32,449 nucleotides of DNA, from assembly GCA_947522735.1 (NCBI GenBank), contig CANNTZ010000024.1:1-32449 (forward strand). Direction: 5' to 3'. The position numbers and the translations under genes were made by a program. Within the stretch, counting starts at the first letter, position 1. Each line of letters opens with the position of its first letter. The stretch comes from an uncultured Oscillospiraceae bacterium (lineage in GTDB: Bacteria > Bacillota > Clostridia > Oscillospirales > Ruminococcaceae). Positions 1 to 7,468 of the stretch are shown in pieces. The notes beneath the pieces are model-generated. The model was not told the origin of the DNA. It did no database searches and saw only the letters and a list, made by a program, of their open reading frames with translations.

Positions 1-251
1 CGATGAGCTATCCCGAGCACATTCAGGACAGGCTGCGCGCGAAAAATATCAACGTCATTGAGATCGACGCGCTGAAATATGCCGAGGAGGCGGGCTCCTC
101 CAGGGCGGTCAACGTTGTCATGATCGGCGCGCTCTCAAGGCATATGGAATTTTCGGAGGATAAATGGGTTACGGCTATCAAAAACACCGTGCCCGACAGG
201 TTTACTCAGATGAATCTTAAAGCGTTTGAGCTTGGCAGAGGCATAGAATGA
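1..251 (+). CDS. iorB: Indolepyruvate:ferredoxin oxidoreductase beta subunit, C-terminal part
   Basis: This is the last 83 or so residues of an open frame that enters from the left edge; the first ATG at base 3 is internal, not a start. The segment resembles the C-terminus of IorB, the small subunit of the anaerobic enzyme that decarboxylates aryl pyruvates (from aromatic amino acids) to aryl-acetyl-CoA and reduces ferredoxin. The visible residues include SRAVNVVMIGALSRH and a final helix ending LGRGIE. The following genes, a phenylacetate-CoA ligase and a tandem ACT protein, form the iorA-iorB-paaK-ACT arrangement common in anaerobic Firmicutes, which supports the call. The gene is cut by the window edge, so catalytic residues cannot be checked. 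Confidence 0.8.
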   Translation, partial: MSYPEHIQDRLRAKNINVIEIDALKYAEEAGSSRAVNVVMIGALSRHMEFSEDKWVTAIKNTVPDRFTQMNLKAFELGRGIE

Positions 252-280
252 GATTCATTTGAGCAAAGGAATGGTATAAA

Positions 281-1588
281 ATGTCAAACAAGTATTACAG
301 TCCGATAGAAACAGCCTCCCGCGAGGAGATGCGTGCAGTGCAGTCGAGGAATCTGGCCGACATGGTGAAGCGCGTCTACGAGAACGTGCCGATGTACCGC
401 AAAAGATTCGACGAGCAGGGGATAAAGCCGGAGGATATCAGCTCGGTGGACGACCTGAGCCGGCTGCCGTTCACCTATAAACAGGATCTGCGCGACAACT
501 ATCCCTACGGACTGTTCGCGGTGCCAAAGGAGAGGCTGACAAGGATACACGCCTCCAGCGGCACGACCGGCAAGCAGACGGTGGTGGGCTATACCCGAAA
601 CGACCTGAACATATGGGGCGAGTGCGTGGCGCGCGCGCTGACCGCCATAGGCGGTAGCGAGAGCGATTTCGTACACGTATCCTACGGCTACGGCCTGTTC
701 ACCGGAGGGCTCGGGCTGCACTACGGAGCGGAATACCTCGGCGCGACGGTCATACCGGTATCGACCGGAAACACAAAGCGCCAGATACAGATAATGCGCG
801 ATTTCGGCTCGACGATACTCGCCTGCACGCCGTCCTATGCGCTGTATATCGGCGAGACGCTGCGGGAGATGGGGCTGGATCGTTCGGAGCTGAAGCTGCG
901 CGCGGGCTTTTTCGGTGCGGAGCCTTGGACCGAGCATATGCGCGGACAGATAGAGGAGCTGCTCGGGATAAAGGCCTACGACATCTACGGGCTGTCCGAG
1001 GTGATGGGGCCGGGCGTTGCGTTCGAATGCTGCGAGCAGGGCGGGATGCACATCAACGAGGACAGCTTCATCCCGGAGATAATCGACCCGGACACCGGCG
1101 AGGTGCTGCCGGACGGCGCGCAGGGCGAGCTGGTTTTCACCTGCGTTACCAAGGAAGCGCTGCCGCTGGTGCGCTACCGCACGCGCGACATAGCGACGCT
1201 GACGCACGGCGTGTGCGGCTGCGGACGCACGCTTGTCAAGATGAGCAAGCCGCGGGGCCGCACCGACGACATGCTGATAATCCGCGGCGTGAACGTGTTC
1301 CCGTCGCAGATTGAAAGCACACTGCTGACGGTGGAGGACGTAAGCCCGTACTATATGATAACGGTGGATCGCGTAAACAACCTTGACCGGATGGAAATAT
1401 TGGTCGAGATGGGCGAAAACATGCCGTTCGACGAGGTGCGCCTGATCCAGAACAAGGAGAAGGAGCTGACTCAGGCTATCGAATCGACGCTTGGCATTTC
1501 GGCAAAGGTGAAGCTTGTGCCGCCAAAGTCGCTGGAGCGCAGCGAGGGCAAGGCAAAGCGCGTGATAGACCGGCGGCAGTATGAATAA
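281..1588 (+). CDS. paaK: Phenylacetate--CoA ligase family protein
   Basis: A 435-residue ANL-superfamily enzyme that would activate phenylacetate or a related aryl acid to its CoA thioester through an acyl-adenylate. The phosphate-binding loop SSGTTGK is at residues 92-98, the adenylate motif YGLSE at 236-240, and RYRTRDIA followed by a C-G-C-G segment (GVCGCGR) near 305-322 is typical of the PaaK group. The length matches the family. It lies 29 bases after iorB, with AAAGGA before the ATG, so the two are almost certainly co-transcribed. With IorAB it may run in either direction between aryl-CoA and free acid; the sequence does not decide this. Substrate specificity among phenylacetate, hydroxyphenylacetate and indoleacetate is open. 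Confidence 0.92.
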   Translation: MSNKYYSPIETASREEMRAVQSRNLADMVKRVYENVPMYRKRFDEQGIKPEDISSVDDLSRLPFTYKQDLRDNYPYGLFAVPKERLTRIHASSGTTGKQTVVGYTRNDLNIWGECVARALTAIGGSESDFVHVSYGYGLFTGGLGLHYGAEYLGATVIPVSTGNTKRQIQIMRDFGSTILACTPSYALYIGETLREMGLDRSELKLRAGFFGAEPWTEHMRGQIEELLGIKAYDIYGLSEVMGPGVAFECCEQGGMHINEDSFIPEIIDPDTGEVLPDGAQGELVFTCVTKEALPLVRYRTRDIATLTHGVCGCGRTLVKMSKPRGRTDDMLIIRGVNVFPSQIESTLLTVEDVSPYYMITVDRVNNLDRMEILVEMGENMPFDEVRLIQNKEKELTQAIESTLGISAKVKLVPPKSLERSEGKAKRVIDRRQYE

Positions 1589-1618
1589 TGATTGCAGAAA
1601 ACGTAAGGAGGAGCGCAG

Positions 1619-2023
1619 ATGAAACAGGTATCCATATACGTTGAGAACCGGCCCGGGAGGCTGGCGGAGGTGACGAAGGTGCTGGCGGACGCAGGGGTGG
1701 ATATCAAGGCGCTTTCCATAGCGGACACCGACGCGTTCGGGATTCTCCGGCTGATAGTCAACGATCCGGAGCTTGCAAAGCGGGCCGTGACCGGCGCGGG
1801 GTTTCCGGCCAAGGTGACGGAGGTCGTCGCGGTGGCGGTAGAGGATCATCCGGGCGGGCTGGCAAGGGTGCTGGCGATGCTCTCGAGGGAGGGCGTTGAC
1901 GTGGGCTACATGTACGCATTCCTCGGCAAAGAGGAGGGCTGCGCCGACGTCATACTGCGCGTCAAGGACAACGCCAAGGCAAGAGAGATACTTTTGTCGC
2001 ACGGCATGAAGCTAATCGACTGA
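1619..2023 (+). CDS. Tandem ACT domain protein
   Basis: A 134-residue soluble protein made of two ACT domains, roughly residues 1-66 and 70-134. Each begins with a beta strand followed by an NRPGRL- or DHPGGL-type turn, the classic ACT ligand-binding loop (VENRPGRLAEV and VEDHPGGLARV). Such proteins bind small ligands, usually amino acids, and act as regulators. It starts after a strong AAGGAGGAG ribosome site, 30 bases behind the ligase, and is the last gene of the iorAB-paaK operon. In this setting it probably senses an aromatic amino acid or aryl acid and tunes the pathway, but the ligand is an inference. Confidence 0.9.
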   Translation: MKQVSIYVENRPGRLAEVTKVLADAGVDIKALSIADTDAFGILRLIVNDPELAKRAVTGAGFPAKVTEVVAVAVEDHPGGLARVLAMLSREGVDVGYMYAFLGKEEGCADVILRVKDNAKAREILLSHGMKLID

Positions 2024-2028
2024 CGCCG

Positions 2029-2120
2029 TGCGGCAGAGCACGACGCAAAAAAGGTTTGCGGAGCATCCGGAACGACTTCCCTTGAGGCCGTTCGCCGGAG
2101 ATGCCCTGCAAACCCTTTGT
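2029..2120. terminator. Long hairpin terminator between convergent genes
   Basis: An imperfect stem pairs 2051-2067 (AAGGTTTGCGGAGCATC) with 2100-2117, with an inner CGGAACG / CGTTC helix. It is followed by TTTGTTTT on the plus side and preceded by six A's, which read as U's on the minus side, so it can terminate both the ACT operon and the converging membrane-protein operon. The blocks TGCGGCAG, CGCAAAAAAGG and CGGAGCAT in its left half recur downstream of the VanZ gene (5105-5147). Confidence 0.7.
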
Positions 2121-2141
2121 TTTATGCGCTAAATTCGAGGC

Positions 2142-2690
2142 TCATTTAAACCGGCGCAGTATCTTTGGCCGGAACCAGTTGATATACGCGCCGATCAGCC
2201 TTGTGGTCGCAAAGTCGTATACCAGAAAGACCACGTTTCCAAGTCCCAGCAGCACCAGCGCCGAATATTTGCCGAATGCGCCCATTTCGGTCATGATGTC
2301 CGGCACCTTGAAGATGAATACGATCACCGCATAGGCCGCGACGATGCACACATTGAAGCATGCGAGCTTCAGCAGATATTCCAGCGCCCTTGGCCGCACC
2401 CGTTCGAGATACAGCTTAACGATGGGATAGTGCCCGAAAAAGGCGATGAACATCATTGCCGCCTCGCGATCCGGCGTGATGAATATCGACAGCAGAGACA
2501 CTGCGATATATACCAGCAGCGCCCATTTTGCGTTGGTCTCCACCACCACGGCTATCATCAGTATCCCCGCCAGCGCCGGTATCGCATAGGTCGCGAACGG
2601 GATAAGCCCCGTCATAAACATCAGCAGCATACACAGCGCAGCTATCATTCCGCATAGCGCCACTTGAGCGCTGCGCTTTATCTTGTTCAT
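2142..2690 (-). CDS. Hypothetical polytopic membrane protein, ECF S-component-like
   Basis: A 182-residue, strongly hydrophobic protein with about five or six membrane segments, starting near residues 9-30. The N-terminal pattern of a short charged stretch and then VALCGMIAALCMLLMFMTG resembles small integral membrane proteins and S components of ECF transporters, but I see no substrate signature. The ATG has GGAG seven bases upstream, inside the 13-base gap after the J-domain gene. It is the third gene of the DUF5685-dnaJ-membrane operon, so it may work with that pair. It could equally be a substrate-binding S unit for a vitamin or an unrelated membrane protein; no function is assigned. Confidence 0.7.
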   Translation of the reverse strand: MNKIKRSAQVALCGMIAALCMLLMFMTGLIPFATYAIPALAGILMIAVVVETNAKWALLVYIAVSLLSIFITPDREAAMMFIAFFGHYPIVKLYLERVRPRALEYLLKLACFNVCIVAAYAVIVFIFKVPDIMTEMGAFGKYSALVLLGLGNVVFLVYDFATTRLIGAYINWFRPKILRRFK

Positions 2691-2703
2691 ACAAACGCTC
2701 CGT

Positions 2704-3348
2704 TCAGCAGCAGCGGATGAGGTCGCCGCCCATACACTCGCAGCAGCAATCCGCGCAGATGAGTCCCGTGCACATGTCGCACGCCGAGCAATCCGAGCCG
2801 CCGGTCCTGTAGCCTGCGCCGGGGTTGTAGCCGTAGGCGCGCGCGCTGCGCGTCTGGTACATCATGCGGTTGTAAGCCTCGCGGTATTCCGCATTGCCCG
2901 GATCCATATTGTACGCCGCCGTGAAGTGCTCCCTCGCGCCGTTCAGCCAGCCCTTGCGATAGAGCACGCTGCCCTTGAGAAAGTGCCATTCCGCGTCGCG
3001 GCTCGCCGACGGAACGCCCTCAAGCAGCTCCTCCGCCTCCGAGAGCCGGTTTTGTATTATCAGCCGCCGGATGTCCGCAAACTGCGACGACGAGCCGTAG
3101 CCGTAGGAGGAGTATCCGGAGCCGTAGTCGCCCGGCTGTCCCGACGCGCCCTCGCGGCGCATCCGAATGACCTCGTCGTAGGCGTTGTTGATTTCGAGCA
3201 TCTTTTCGCGCGCAAGGTCGCTGAGCGGGTCGTCCGCGTAGTTGTCGGGATGATACTTCTTCGCAAGCTCTCTGTATGCCTTTTTTATCTCTTTTTCGGT
3301 CGCGTCCGGCGACACCCCAAGGATCTTGTACGGGTCGGAAGTATTCAT
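2704..3348 (-). CDS. J-domain (DnaJ-like) protein with cysteine-rich tail
   Basis: A 214-residue co-chaperone-like protein. Residues 4-70 form a J domain: DPYKILGV, then the HPD tripeptide in KKYHPDNY, which stimulates the ATPase of DnaK. Residues about 100-175 are helical and look TPR-like (EAEELLEGVPSASRDAEWHFL, GSVLYRKG, AREHFTAAYNMDPGNAEYREA). The C-terminus holds many cysteines (CSACDMC, CADCCCEC, IRCC), as in a metal site. There is no central zinc-finger of classic DnaJ, so it is a specialised type III J protein. An in-frame TTG lies six bases upstream, but the ATG has the better-placed GAGAGGA site. It sits between the DUF5685-like gene and the membrane-protein gene. Confidence 0.88.
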   Translation of the reverse strand: MNTSDPYKILGVSPDATEKEIKKAYRELAKKYHPDNYADDPLSDLAREKMLEINNAYDEVIRMRREGASGQPGDYGSGYSSYGYGSSSQFADIRRLIIQNRLSEAEELLEGVPSASRDAEWHFLKGSVLYRKGWLNGAREHFTAAYNMDPGNAEYREAYNRMMYQTRSARAYGYNPGAGYRTGGSDCSACDMCTGLICADCCCECMGGDLIRCC

Positions 3349-3391
3349 CTGCAATCCTCTCTAATCATATCGTTGAAGCTGCAAAATCCTG

Positions 3392-4255
3392 TCATATATG
3401 ACTGTTTGTCCTTATCGCTTTATTTTTTTCTTTTTTGTCAAGCAATTGATCCGCCCGGCTTTTCAATCCGAGCGAGACGATGTTGTCCACGATTTCGGCG
3501 TATCTGTGCGTCTCCAGCAGCGCGAATGCCGCCTGCGTCTCCGCGATGGTCACGTATATCGCCGCCCTTGCGGCCTCAGCGCCGTTTTCCTCGTTTTTCA
3601 GCGGATTGAACCGCCGCTTTTTTATGTCGTCCTCAAGGTCGTCCGCCGCGTCGCAGAGATAGATGTAGCGCCCGATAAGGTAGCCCATCCGCTCCAGCAC
3701 GCGCTTCTGCGACGCTCCGTCGCACGGACACAGCGCGAGAATGCGCGATATCGCGTTTGCCGTCGGCTCGGCGGCCTCGTCCGGGCCGGCGCCGCATTTT
3801 TCGGCTGCCGCCTGCGCGTCCATCATCGCCGCAAATATGCTCTCCAGCTCCGGTCGGCGCTTTGCCGCGCGCCGTCGCGCCCCCGCGGCAAGGAGCAGTG
3901 CCAGCCGCCAGAACGGCCTTGCCCACCAACTGCTGTCGGCGATGTTGTCGAGCAGCTTGTAATACATGGATATCGCGGCGGCGTCTGCGCTGAAGGAGAG
4001 GGCGTTGCTGTCGGTGCAGCAGGGACGCTTGCGCAGCGGATTGGCAATGCACACGCACCTTTTGAACGACGGGCACTCCGGCGCTACCGACATATACAGC
4101 AGTGCAAAGAACGCGAAGTCGTAGCTGAGCGTCAGGCGTGCAAACGCGCCGAAAGAACGGCCGAGCTGGTGGCACAGTCCGCAATATACGGCGTTGTAGG
4201 TCTCAAAATCCTTGATTCTGAGTTCCGGTTTTAAAGGTCTGATATAGCCGAACAC
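3392..4255 (-). CDS. DUF5685-family protein
   Basis: A 287-residue protein whose N-terminus (MFGYIRPLKPELRI, then CGLCHQLG) matches my recollection of the DUF5685 family of Firmicutes, whose function is unknown. Cysteines are clustered in the first third (YCGLCHQLG, KRCVCIANPL, RPCC), suggesting a metal or Fe-S site. The middle is helical, with a motif CDAADDLEDDIKKRRFNPL that resembles the aspartate-rich helices of prenyltransferase-like alpha folds; this likeness is weak. The start is a GTG with GAAAGGGG seven bases upstream. A promoter (TTGAAA, 17 bases, TACAAT) lies just before it, making this the first gene of the operon with the J-domain protein. Confidence 0.8.
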   Translation of the reverse strand: MFGYIRPLKPELRIKDFETYNAVYCGLCHQLGRSFGAFARLTLSYDFAFFALLYMSVAPECPSFKRCVCIANPLRKRPCCTDSNALSFSADAAAISMYYKLLDNIADSSWWARPFWRLALLLAAGARRRAAKRRPELESIFAAMMDAQAAAEKCGAGPDEAAEPTANAISRILALCPCDGASQKRVLERMGYLIGRYIYLCDAADDLEDDIKKRRFNPLKNEENGAEAARAAIYVTIAETQAAFALLETHRYAEIVDNIVSLGLKSRADQLLDKKEKNKAIRTNSHI

Positions 4256-4279
4256 GCCAAAGCCCCTTTCATATCAACT

Positions 4280-4308
4280 ATTGTACCGCAAATTTTTGTA
4301 TATTTCAA
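4280..4308 (-). promoter_or_regulatory. Sigma-A type promoter for the DUF5685-dnaJ operon
   Basis: On the minus strand TTGAAA (4303-4308) and TACAAT (4280-4285) are separated by 17 bases, about 25 bases before the GTG start. Confidence 0.75.
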
Positions 4309-4428
4309 TTAAAAAAATGTAAACAGCCATACACATCTGCTGATAATTCTGCGATTTTCGCCGCCGCAGCGCAGCTTTTCGGACGCGCTGTGAGCGCAAT
4401 GAGCCCTCAAGGGCGGAAGCGATAGTCC

Positions 4429-4457
4429 TTGTTTTTGTCCGCGCTATCATATATAAT
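4429..4457 (+). promoter_or_regulatory. Sigma-A type promoter for the VanZ gene
   Basis: TTGTTT (4429-4434), 17 bases, TATAAT (4452-4457). The transcript leader before the ATG at 4501 is short and carries AGGGGGAG as ribosome site. Confidence 0.75.
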
Positions 4458-4500
4458 GAAAGCAGATGCAGGACAAAAATGTTTTTAGGGGGAGACACGG

Positions 4501-5076
4501 ATGTATTTTCCGAAGGATATGAACTTTCAGTATTTCTTCTTCAGCACCTATCCGGGTTATTTTTTGCAGATTCTGCCCGTCGCGCTGCTGGCGGGCGCGG
4601 TCTATTGGGCGATTAAATTCCGCGGACGCCGCGAGATTACAAAGGGAAGAATGCTGTGCGGAACGCTGTTTGTCTGCTATATGGCGGGGCTTGTCTGCCT
4701 TTTGCTGGCGCTCGACGCGATAGGCGACGTGTGGTATCTGCTGCTTTATCACAGAAGCGAATTCGGCGTCCGTGCCAACACGTGGGATTATAACCTTATT
4801 CCGCATATCCACAGATGGCTTGAGGGAGAATCGCTTGCGAACATAGCGCTCTATCTGCCGTTCGGCTTTCTTTATCCGCTGGCGGGCGACAGACGCACAT
4901 GGAAGCGGACGCTGCTTGCGGGCTTCCTTTGCTCTCTCGGCATCGAGCTTGTTCAGCCCCTCGTGGGCCGCGCCTTCGATATAAACGATATCATGCTCAA
5001 CACGCTCGGCGTGCTTGTCTCTGCGACGCTTCTGTTCGCTGTCAAAAAAATAATTGCGGCGAGGAGGGACGCGTGA
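4501..5076 (+). CDS. VanZ family membrane protein
   Basis: A 191-residue protein with four or so membrane segments. The family signature is visible in NLIPHIHRWLEG, then IALYLPFGFLYPL, GFLCSLGIELVQPL and FDINDIMLNTLGVLVSA, the conserved VanZ core in which E and the D-x-N-D stretch are usual. VanZ members are cell-envelope proteins; the founding member gives low-level teicoplanin resistance, but most chromosomal copies have no known role. An arginine-rich C-terminus ends the protein. It has its own promoter and is followed by a hairpin, so it is probably monocistronic. There is no van resistance cluster here, so resistance should not be assumed. Confidence 0.9.
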   Translation: MYFPKDMNFQYFFFSTYPGYFLQILPVALLAGAVYWAIKFRGRREITKGRMLCGTLFVCYMAGLVCLLLALDAIGDVWYLLLYHRSEFGVRANTWDYNLIPHIHRWLEGESLANIALYLPFGFLYPLAGDRRTWKRTLLAGFLCSLGIELVQPLVGRAFDINDIMLNTLGVLVSATLLFAVKKIIAARRDA

Positions 5077-5104
5077 GCCACCGCTTTCGACAGGCTTTTC
5101 CGTC

Positions 5105-5156
5105 TGCGGCAGCCGGATAGGCCCGCAAAAAAGGCAGTCCGGAGCATGCCTGCCAC
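5105..5156 (+). repeat. Intergenic three-block element, second copy, with hairpin
   Basis: TGCGGCAG (5105-5112), CGCAAAAAAGG (5124-5134) and CGGAGCAT (5140-5147) repeat in the same order as at 2029-2066. Here GGCAG (5133-5137) can pair with CTGCC downstream, giving a small hairpin. It lies between the VanZ gene and the XRE gene. It may be a weak terminator or a dispersed intergenic element. Confidence 0.45.
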
Positions 5157-5165
5157 AGCGGAGCT

Positions 5166-5205
5166 CAACCATTGGTTGAATATCAAAAAAACCGCATAAT
5201 TCAAC
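5166..5205 (+). promoter_or_regulatory. Candidate operator: inverted GTTGAA half-sites
   Basis: CAACCATTGGTTG (5166-5178) is a perfect palindrome about one central base. A further inverted pair GTTGAAT (5175-5181) / ATTCAAC (near 5199-5205) overlaps it. These lie directly upstream of the XRE gene's promoter, the usual place for autoregulation by an XRE repressor. The link to that protein is inferred. Confidence 0.45.
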
Positions 5206-5215
5206 GGATAATTGA

Positions 5216-5245
5216 TTGCCAAGCTTGCAAATCGTGCTGTATAAT
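5216..5245 (+). promoter_or_regulatory. Promoter of the XRE-repeat gene
   Basis: TTGCCA (5216-5221), 18 bases, TATAAT (5240-5245). AAAGGAG precedes the ATG at 5290. Confidence 0.7.
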
Positions 5246-5289
5246 CAGGGCATGTTGGCCGACAGAAAAATCGAAAAGGAGTAACGATC

Positions 5290-6432
5290 ATGGGATACAA
5301 CGATTATACCGACTATACCGGAGCGCTTGCCGCGCGCATATCGGAGCTGCGCAGACGTGCGGGAATGACGCAGGAGGCGCTGGCCGAAAAGCTGGGCGTC
5401 ACCTTTCAGGCGGTGAGCAAATGGGAGCGCGGACAGTCCTGTCCGGACATAAGCCTGCTCCCGTCAATCGCAGAAATATTCGGTGTGAGCATCGACGAGC
5501 TGTTCGGCACGGAGCCGGTGAGAGAGCAATACGGTGCTGTCGAGGCGGATCCGGAGATCGGGCATGACGACTATGAAGAGGATAGCGGCGATGATGCGCC
5601 GGCTGACGGAGAGGCTGAGGAAAAGGACGGCGGCGGGAGCGCGGAGCCGAACGGAGCGGAAGGCACGCAGCTCGAATACGGGCTTGAGGACGGCGGCAAG
5701 GACGGAGCGAGGCGCGAGGGGCACCAGTGGCGCCGGGGCGTTTTCGACAGGAGAGAATATCGCGCGGGAAGCGAATATGTTCCGCAGGACGACGGAAAGC
5801 TGCGGGTGCTGCTGTTCAGGGGCGACAGGCTTCTGGAGGAATATGACAAGCTTCTGGACAAGATAGTCTTTGAGTATAACGGCGAAGCTCTTGACGTCGT
5901 TTCAATGCTGTCGGTCAGGTGCGGAGACGTGAGCGGAAGCGTGGATGCAGGAGAGAACGTCTTCGTTACCGGCAGGATAGACGGCGATGCGAATGCAGGA
6001 GAGAACGTCTCCGTTACCGGCAGGGTAGACGGCGATGCGAACGCGGGCGGCAGCATCACCTGCGGCGACGTAGGCAGTGATGCGAATGCAGGCAAAAGCA
6101 TCACCTGCGGCGGCGTAGGCGGCGATGTGAACGCGGGCGTAAAGGTGGCCTGCGCAAACGTCGGAGGCGACGTCAACGCCGGAACGTCTGTCGAGTGCGG
6201 AGACGTCGAGGGCTCGGTCGACGCGGGCGGCAGTGTCACCTGCGGCGGCGGCGTAGGCGGCGATGTGAACGCGGGCGGATTGGTGGCCTGTGCAAACGTC
6301 GGAGGCGACGTCAGTTCCGAAGTGTCTGTCGAGTGCGGAGACGTCGAGGGCTCGGTCGACGCGGGCGGAGACGTGACCTGCGGCGGCGTAGGCGGCGATA
6401 TAGACGCGGAGGGCGACGTGATGAGAAAATAG
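5290..6432 (+). CDS. XRE-family regulator with cysteine-bearing beta-helix-like repeats
   Basis: A 380-residue protein in three parts. Residues about 13-68 are a clear Cro/XRE helix-turn-helix (ISELRRRAGMTQEALAEKLG, VTFQAVSKWERGQ, PDISLLPSIAEIFGVSIDELF). Residues 70-150 are acidic and glycine-rich, probably unstructured. After a short conserved stretch (LRVLLFRGDRLLEEY) residues about 215-377 are ten or so copies of a 15-16 residue unit of the form V-x-C-G-x-V-x-G-D-V-x-A-G-x-x. This should fold as a right- or left-handed parallel beta-helix like bactofilin or DUF4097-type proteins. Eight consecutive units carry a cysteine at the same position. No signal peptide is present, so it acts in the cytoplasm. 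The tail may polymerise or bind metal; this is inferred. Parts of the repeat DNA are near-identical (6186- and 6324-), showing recent internal duplication. Confidence 0.85.
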   Translation: MGYNDYTDYTGALAARISELRRRAGMTQEALAEKLGVTFQAVSKWERGQSCPDISLLPSIAEIFGVSIDELFGTEPVREQYGAVEADPEIGHDDYEEDSGDDAPADGEAEEKDGGGSAEPNGAEGTQLEYGLEDGGKDGARREGHQWRRGVFDRREYRAGSEYVPQDDGKLRVLLFRGDRLLEEYDKLLDKIVFEYNGEALDVVSMLSVRCGDVSGSVDAGENVFVTGRIDGDANAGENVSVTGRVDGDANAGGSITCGDVGSDANAGKSITCGGVGGDVNAGVKVACANVGGDVNAGTSVECGDVEGSVDAGGSVTCGGGVGGDVNAGGLVACANVGGDVSSEVSVECGDVEGSVDAGGDVTCGGVGGDIDAEGDVMRK

Positions 6433-6528
6433 CGCCGCTATCCCCGGGGCGAGCCGGCGGAGCAACGGACGGTTGAAAAGCCCTTCATTGTGCAAAAACG
6501 GAAAAATGTCTGAAATTTATGCTTAAAA

Positions 6529-6562
6529 CGGCGCTTGCCTATTGGCGGCGCCGGCTTTTTTT
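6529..6562 (+). terminator. Likely terminator after the XRE-repeat gene
   Basis: CGGCGC (6529-6534) pairs with GCGCCG (6548-6553), preceded by AAAA and followed by GC and seven T's. The right half overlaps the -35 region of the next promoter. Confidence 0.55.
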
Positions 6563-6570
6563 GCTATAAT
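6542..6570 (+). promoter_or_regulatory. Promoter of the phospholipid operon
   Basis: TTGGCG (6542-6547), 17 bases, TATAAT (6565-6570), with an extended TGC before the -10 box. Confidence 0.65.
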
Positions 6571-6630
6571 ACTCGTTGGTAAATCAAAAAGCGACATTAT
6601 TTTCCCGGATACGACGGAGAGTGATATGCC

Positions 6631-7383
6631 TTGCTGCGTCTTTTGTGGCTGATTCCGGGCGCTGTGACCGCGTATATTCTGCTGCTCTGCGTGAGCGCGC
6701 TGCTGGTGGATACGAGGCGCGAATACGAAAAAAACAGCCGGTTCTATCGCTGGCTGCTCAACGGCGCGACTGCCTGCTGCATCTTCATAATGCGCATCCG
6801 GCTGAGCGTCACGGGCCGGGAAAAGCTGCCGGAGGGACGCTTTCTGCTTGTCTGCAACCACCGCTCCAACTTTGACCCGATAGTCACATGGTACGCGCTG
6901 AAGGGGAACGACCTCGCATTCATCTCAAAGCGGGAGAACTTCAGGATCCCGGTGTTTGGCCGCATTATCCGGCGCTGCTGCTTCATGGCGATAGACCGCG
7001 AAAGCCCGCGCCGGGCGATGGAGACGATAAACCGCGCCGCCGGACTTATTCGCAAGGACGAGGTCTCGGTGGCGGTCTATCCCGAGGGCACGCGCAGCCA
7101 CGGCGGTGAGCTGCTGCCGTTCCACAACGGCGTGCTCAAGATAGCGCAGAGGGCGGGGGCCCCGATAGTCGTGGCGACGGTGCAGGGGACAGAGCGGATT
7201 GCGAAGAACCTCCCGTTGCGTCCGTCGCGAGTCAGTCTGGATATCCTTGGCGTCGTCTCCGCGGAGGACGCGGCGGCGCAGAGAACCGCCGTGCTTGGCG
7301 AGGGCATACGGGCGATGATGCTGGATAATCTGCAAAAGCAAGCCCCTGCTTCTGAGCCTCAGGGCAGGCGAGCGGATATATAA
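6631..7383 (+). CDS. plsC: 1-acyl-sn-glycerol-3-phosphate acyltransferase (PlsC family)
   Basis: A 250-residue membrane-bound acyltransferase that would convert lysophosphatidic acid to phosphatidic acid. The catalytic HX4D motif is NHRSNFD at residues 76-82, and the substrate-binding motif PEGTRS is at 151-156; an N-terminal membrane helix covers residues 4-26. The start is TTG, chosen because GGAGA lies ten bases upstream and the nearby ATG and GTG codons are in other frames. It is first in an operon with a lipid-kinase-like gene and cdsA, so the three make, phosphorylate and activate phosphatidic acid. PlsC paralogues with other acceptors exist, so the exact acceptor is not certain. Confidence 0.9.
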   Translation: MLRLLWLIPGAVTAYILLLCVSALLVDTRREYEKNSRFYRWLLNGATACCIFIMRIRLSVTGREKLPEGRFLLVCNHRSNFDPIVTWYALKGNDLAFISKRENFRIPVFGRIIRRCCFMAIDRESPRRAMETINRAAGLIRKDEVSVAVYPEGTRSHGGELLPFHNGVLKIAQRAGAPIVVATVQGTERIAKNLPLRPSRVSLDILGVVSAEDAAAQRTAVLGEGIRAMMLDNLQKQAPASEPQGRRADI

Positions 7384-7468
7384 GCGTGCGGAACGCTAAA
7401 CTAAACTAACGGTTGAATAGACGCCGGAGGCTTCGGCAGAGACGAAAGCATACGGAAGGGTGATAACA

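Noticed and set aside
284..2002. Long minus-strand open frame opposite paaK and the ACT gene (572 codons)
   Set aside because: It is antisense to two genes with clear motifs, has a His/Arg-rich translation without any known motif, and arises from GC-rich codon bias.
4501..5076. Glycopeptide-resistance locus because of VanZ
   Set aside because: No vanA/B ligase, vanH, vanX or vanRS genes are present; VanZ-family proteins are common chromosomal membrane proteins.
5930..6425. CRISPR-like or minisatellite array
   Set aside because: The repeats are in frame, 45-48 bases, differ between copies and encode a regular protein repeat; there are no spacers.
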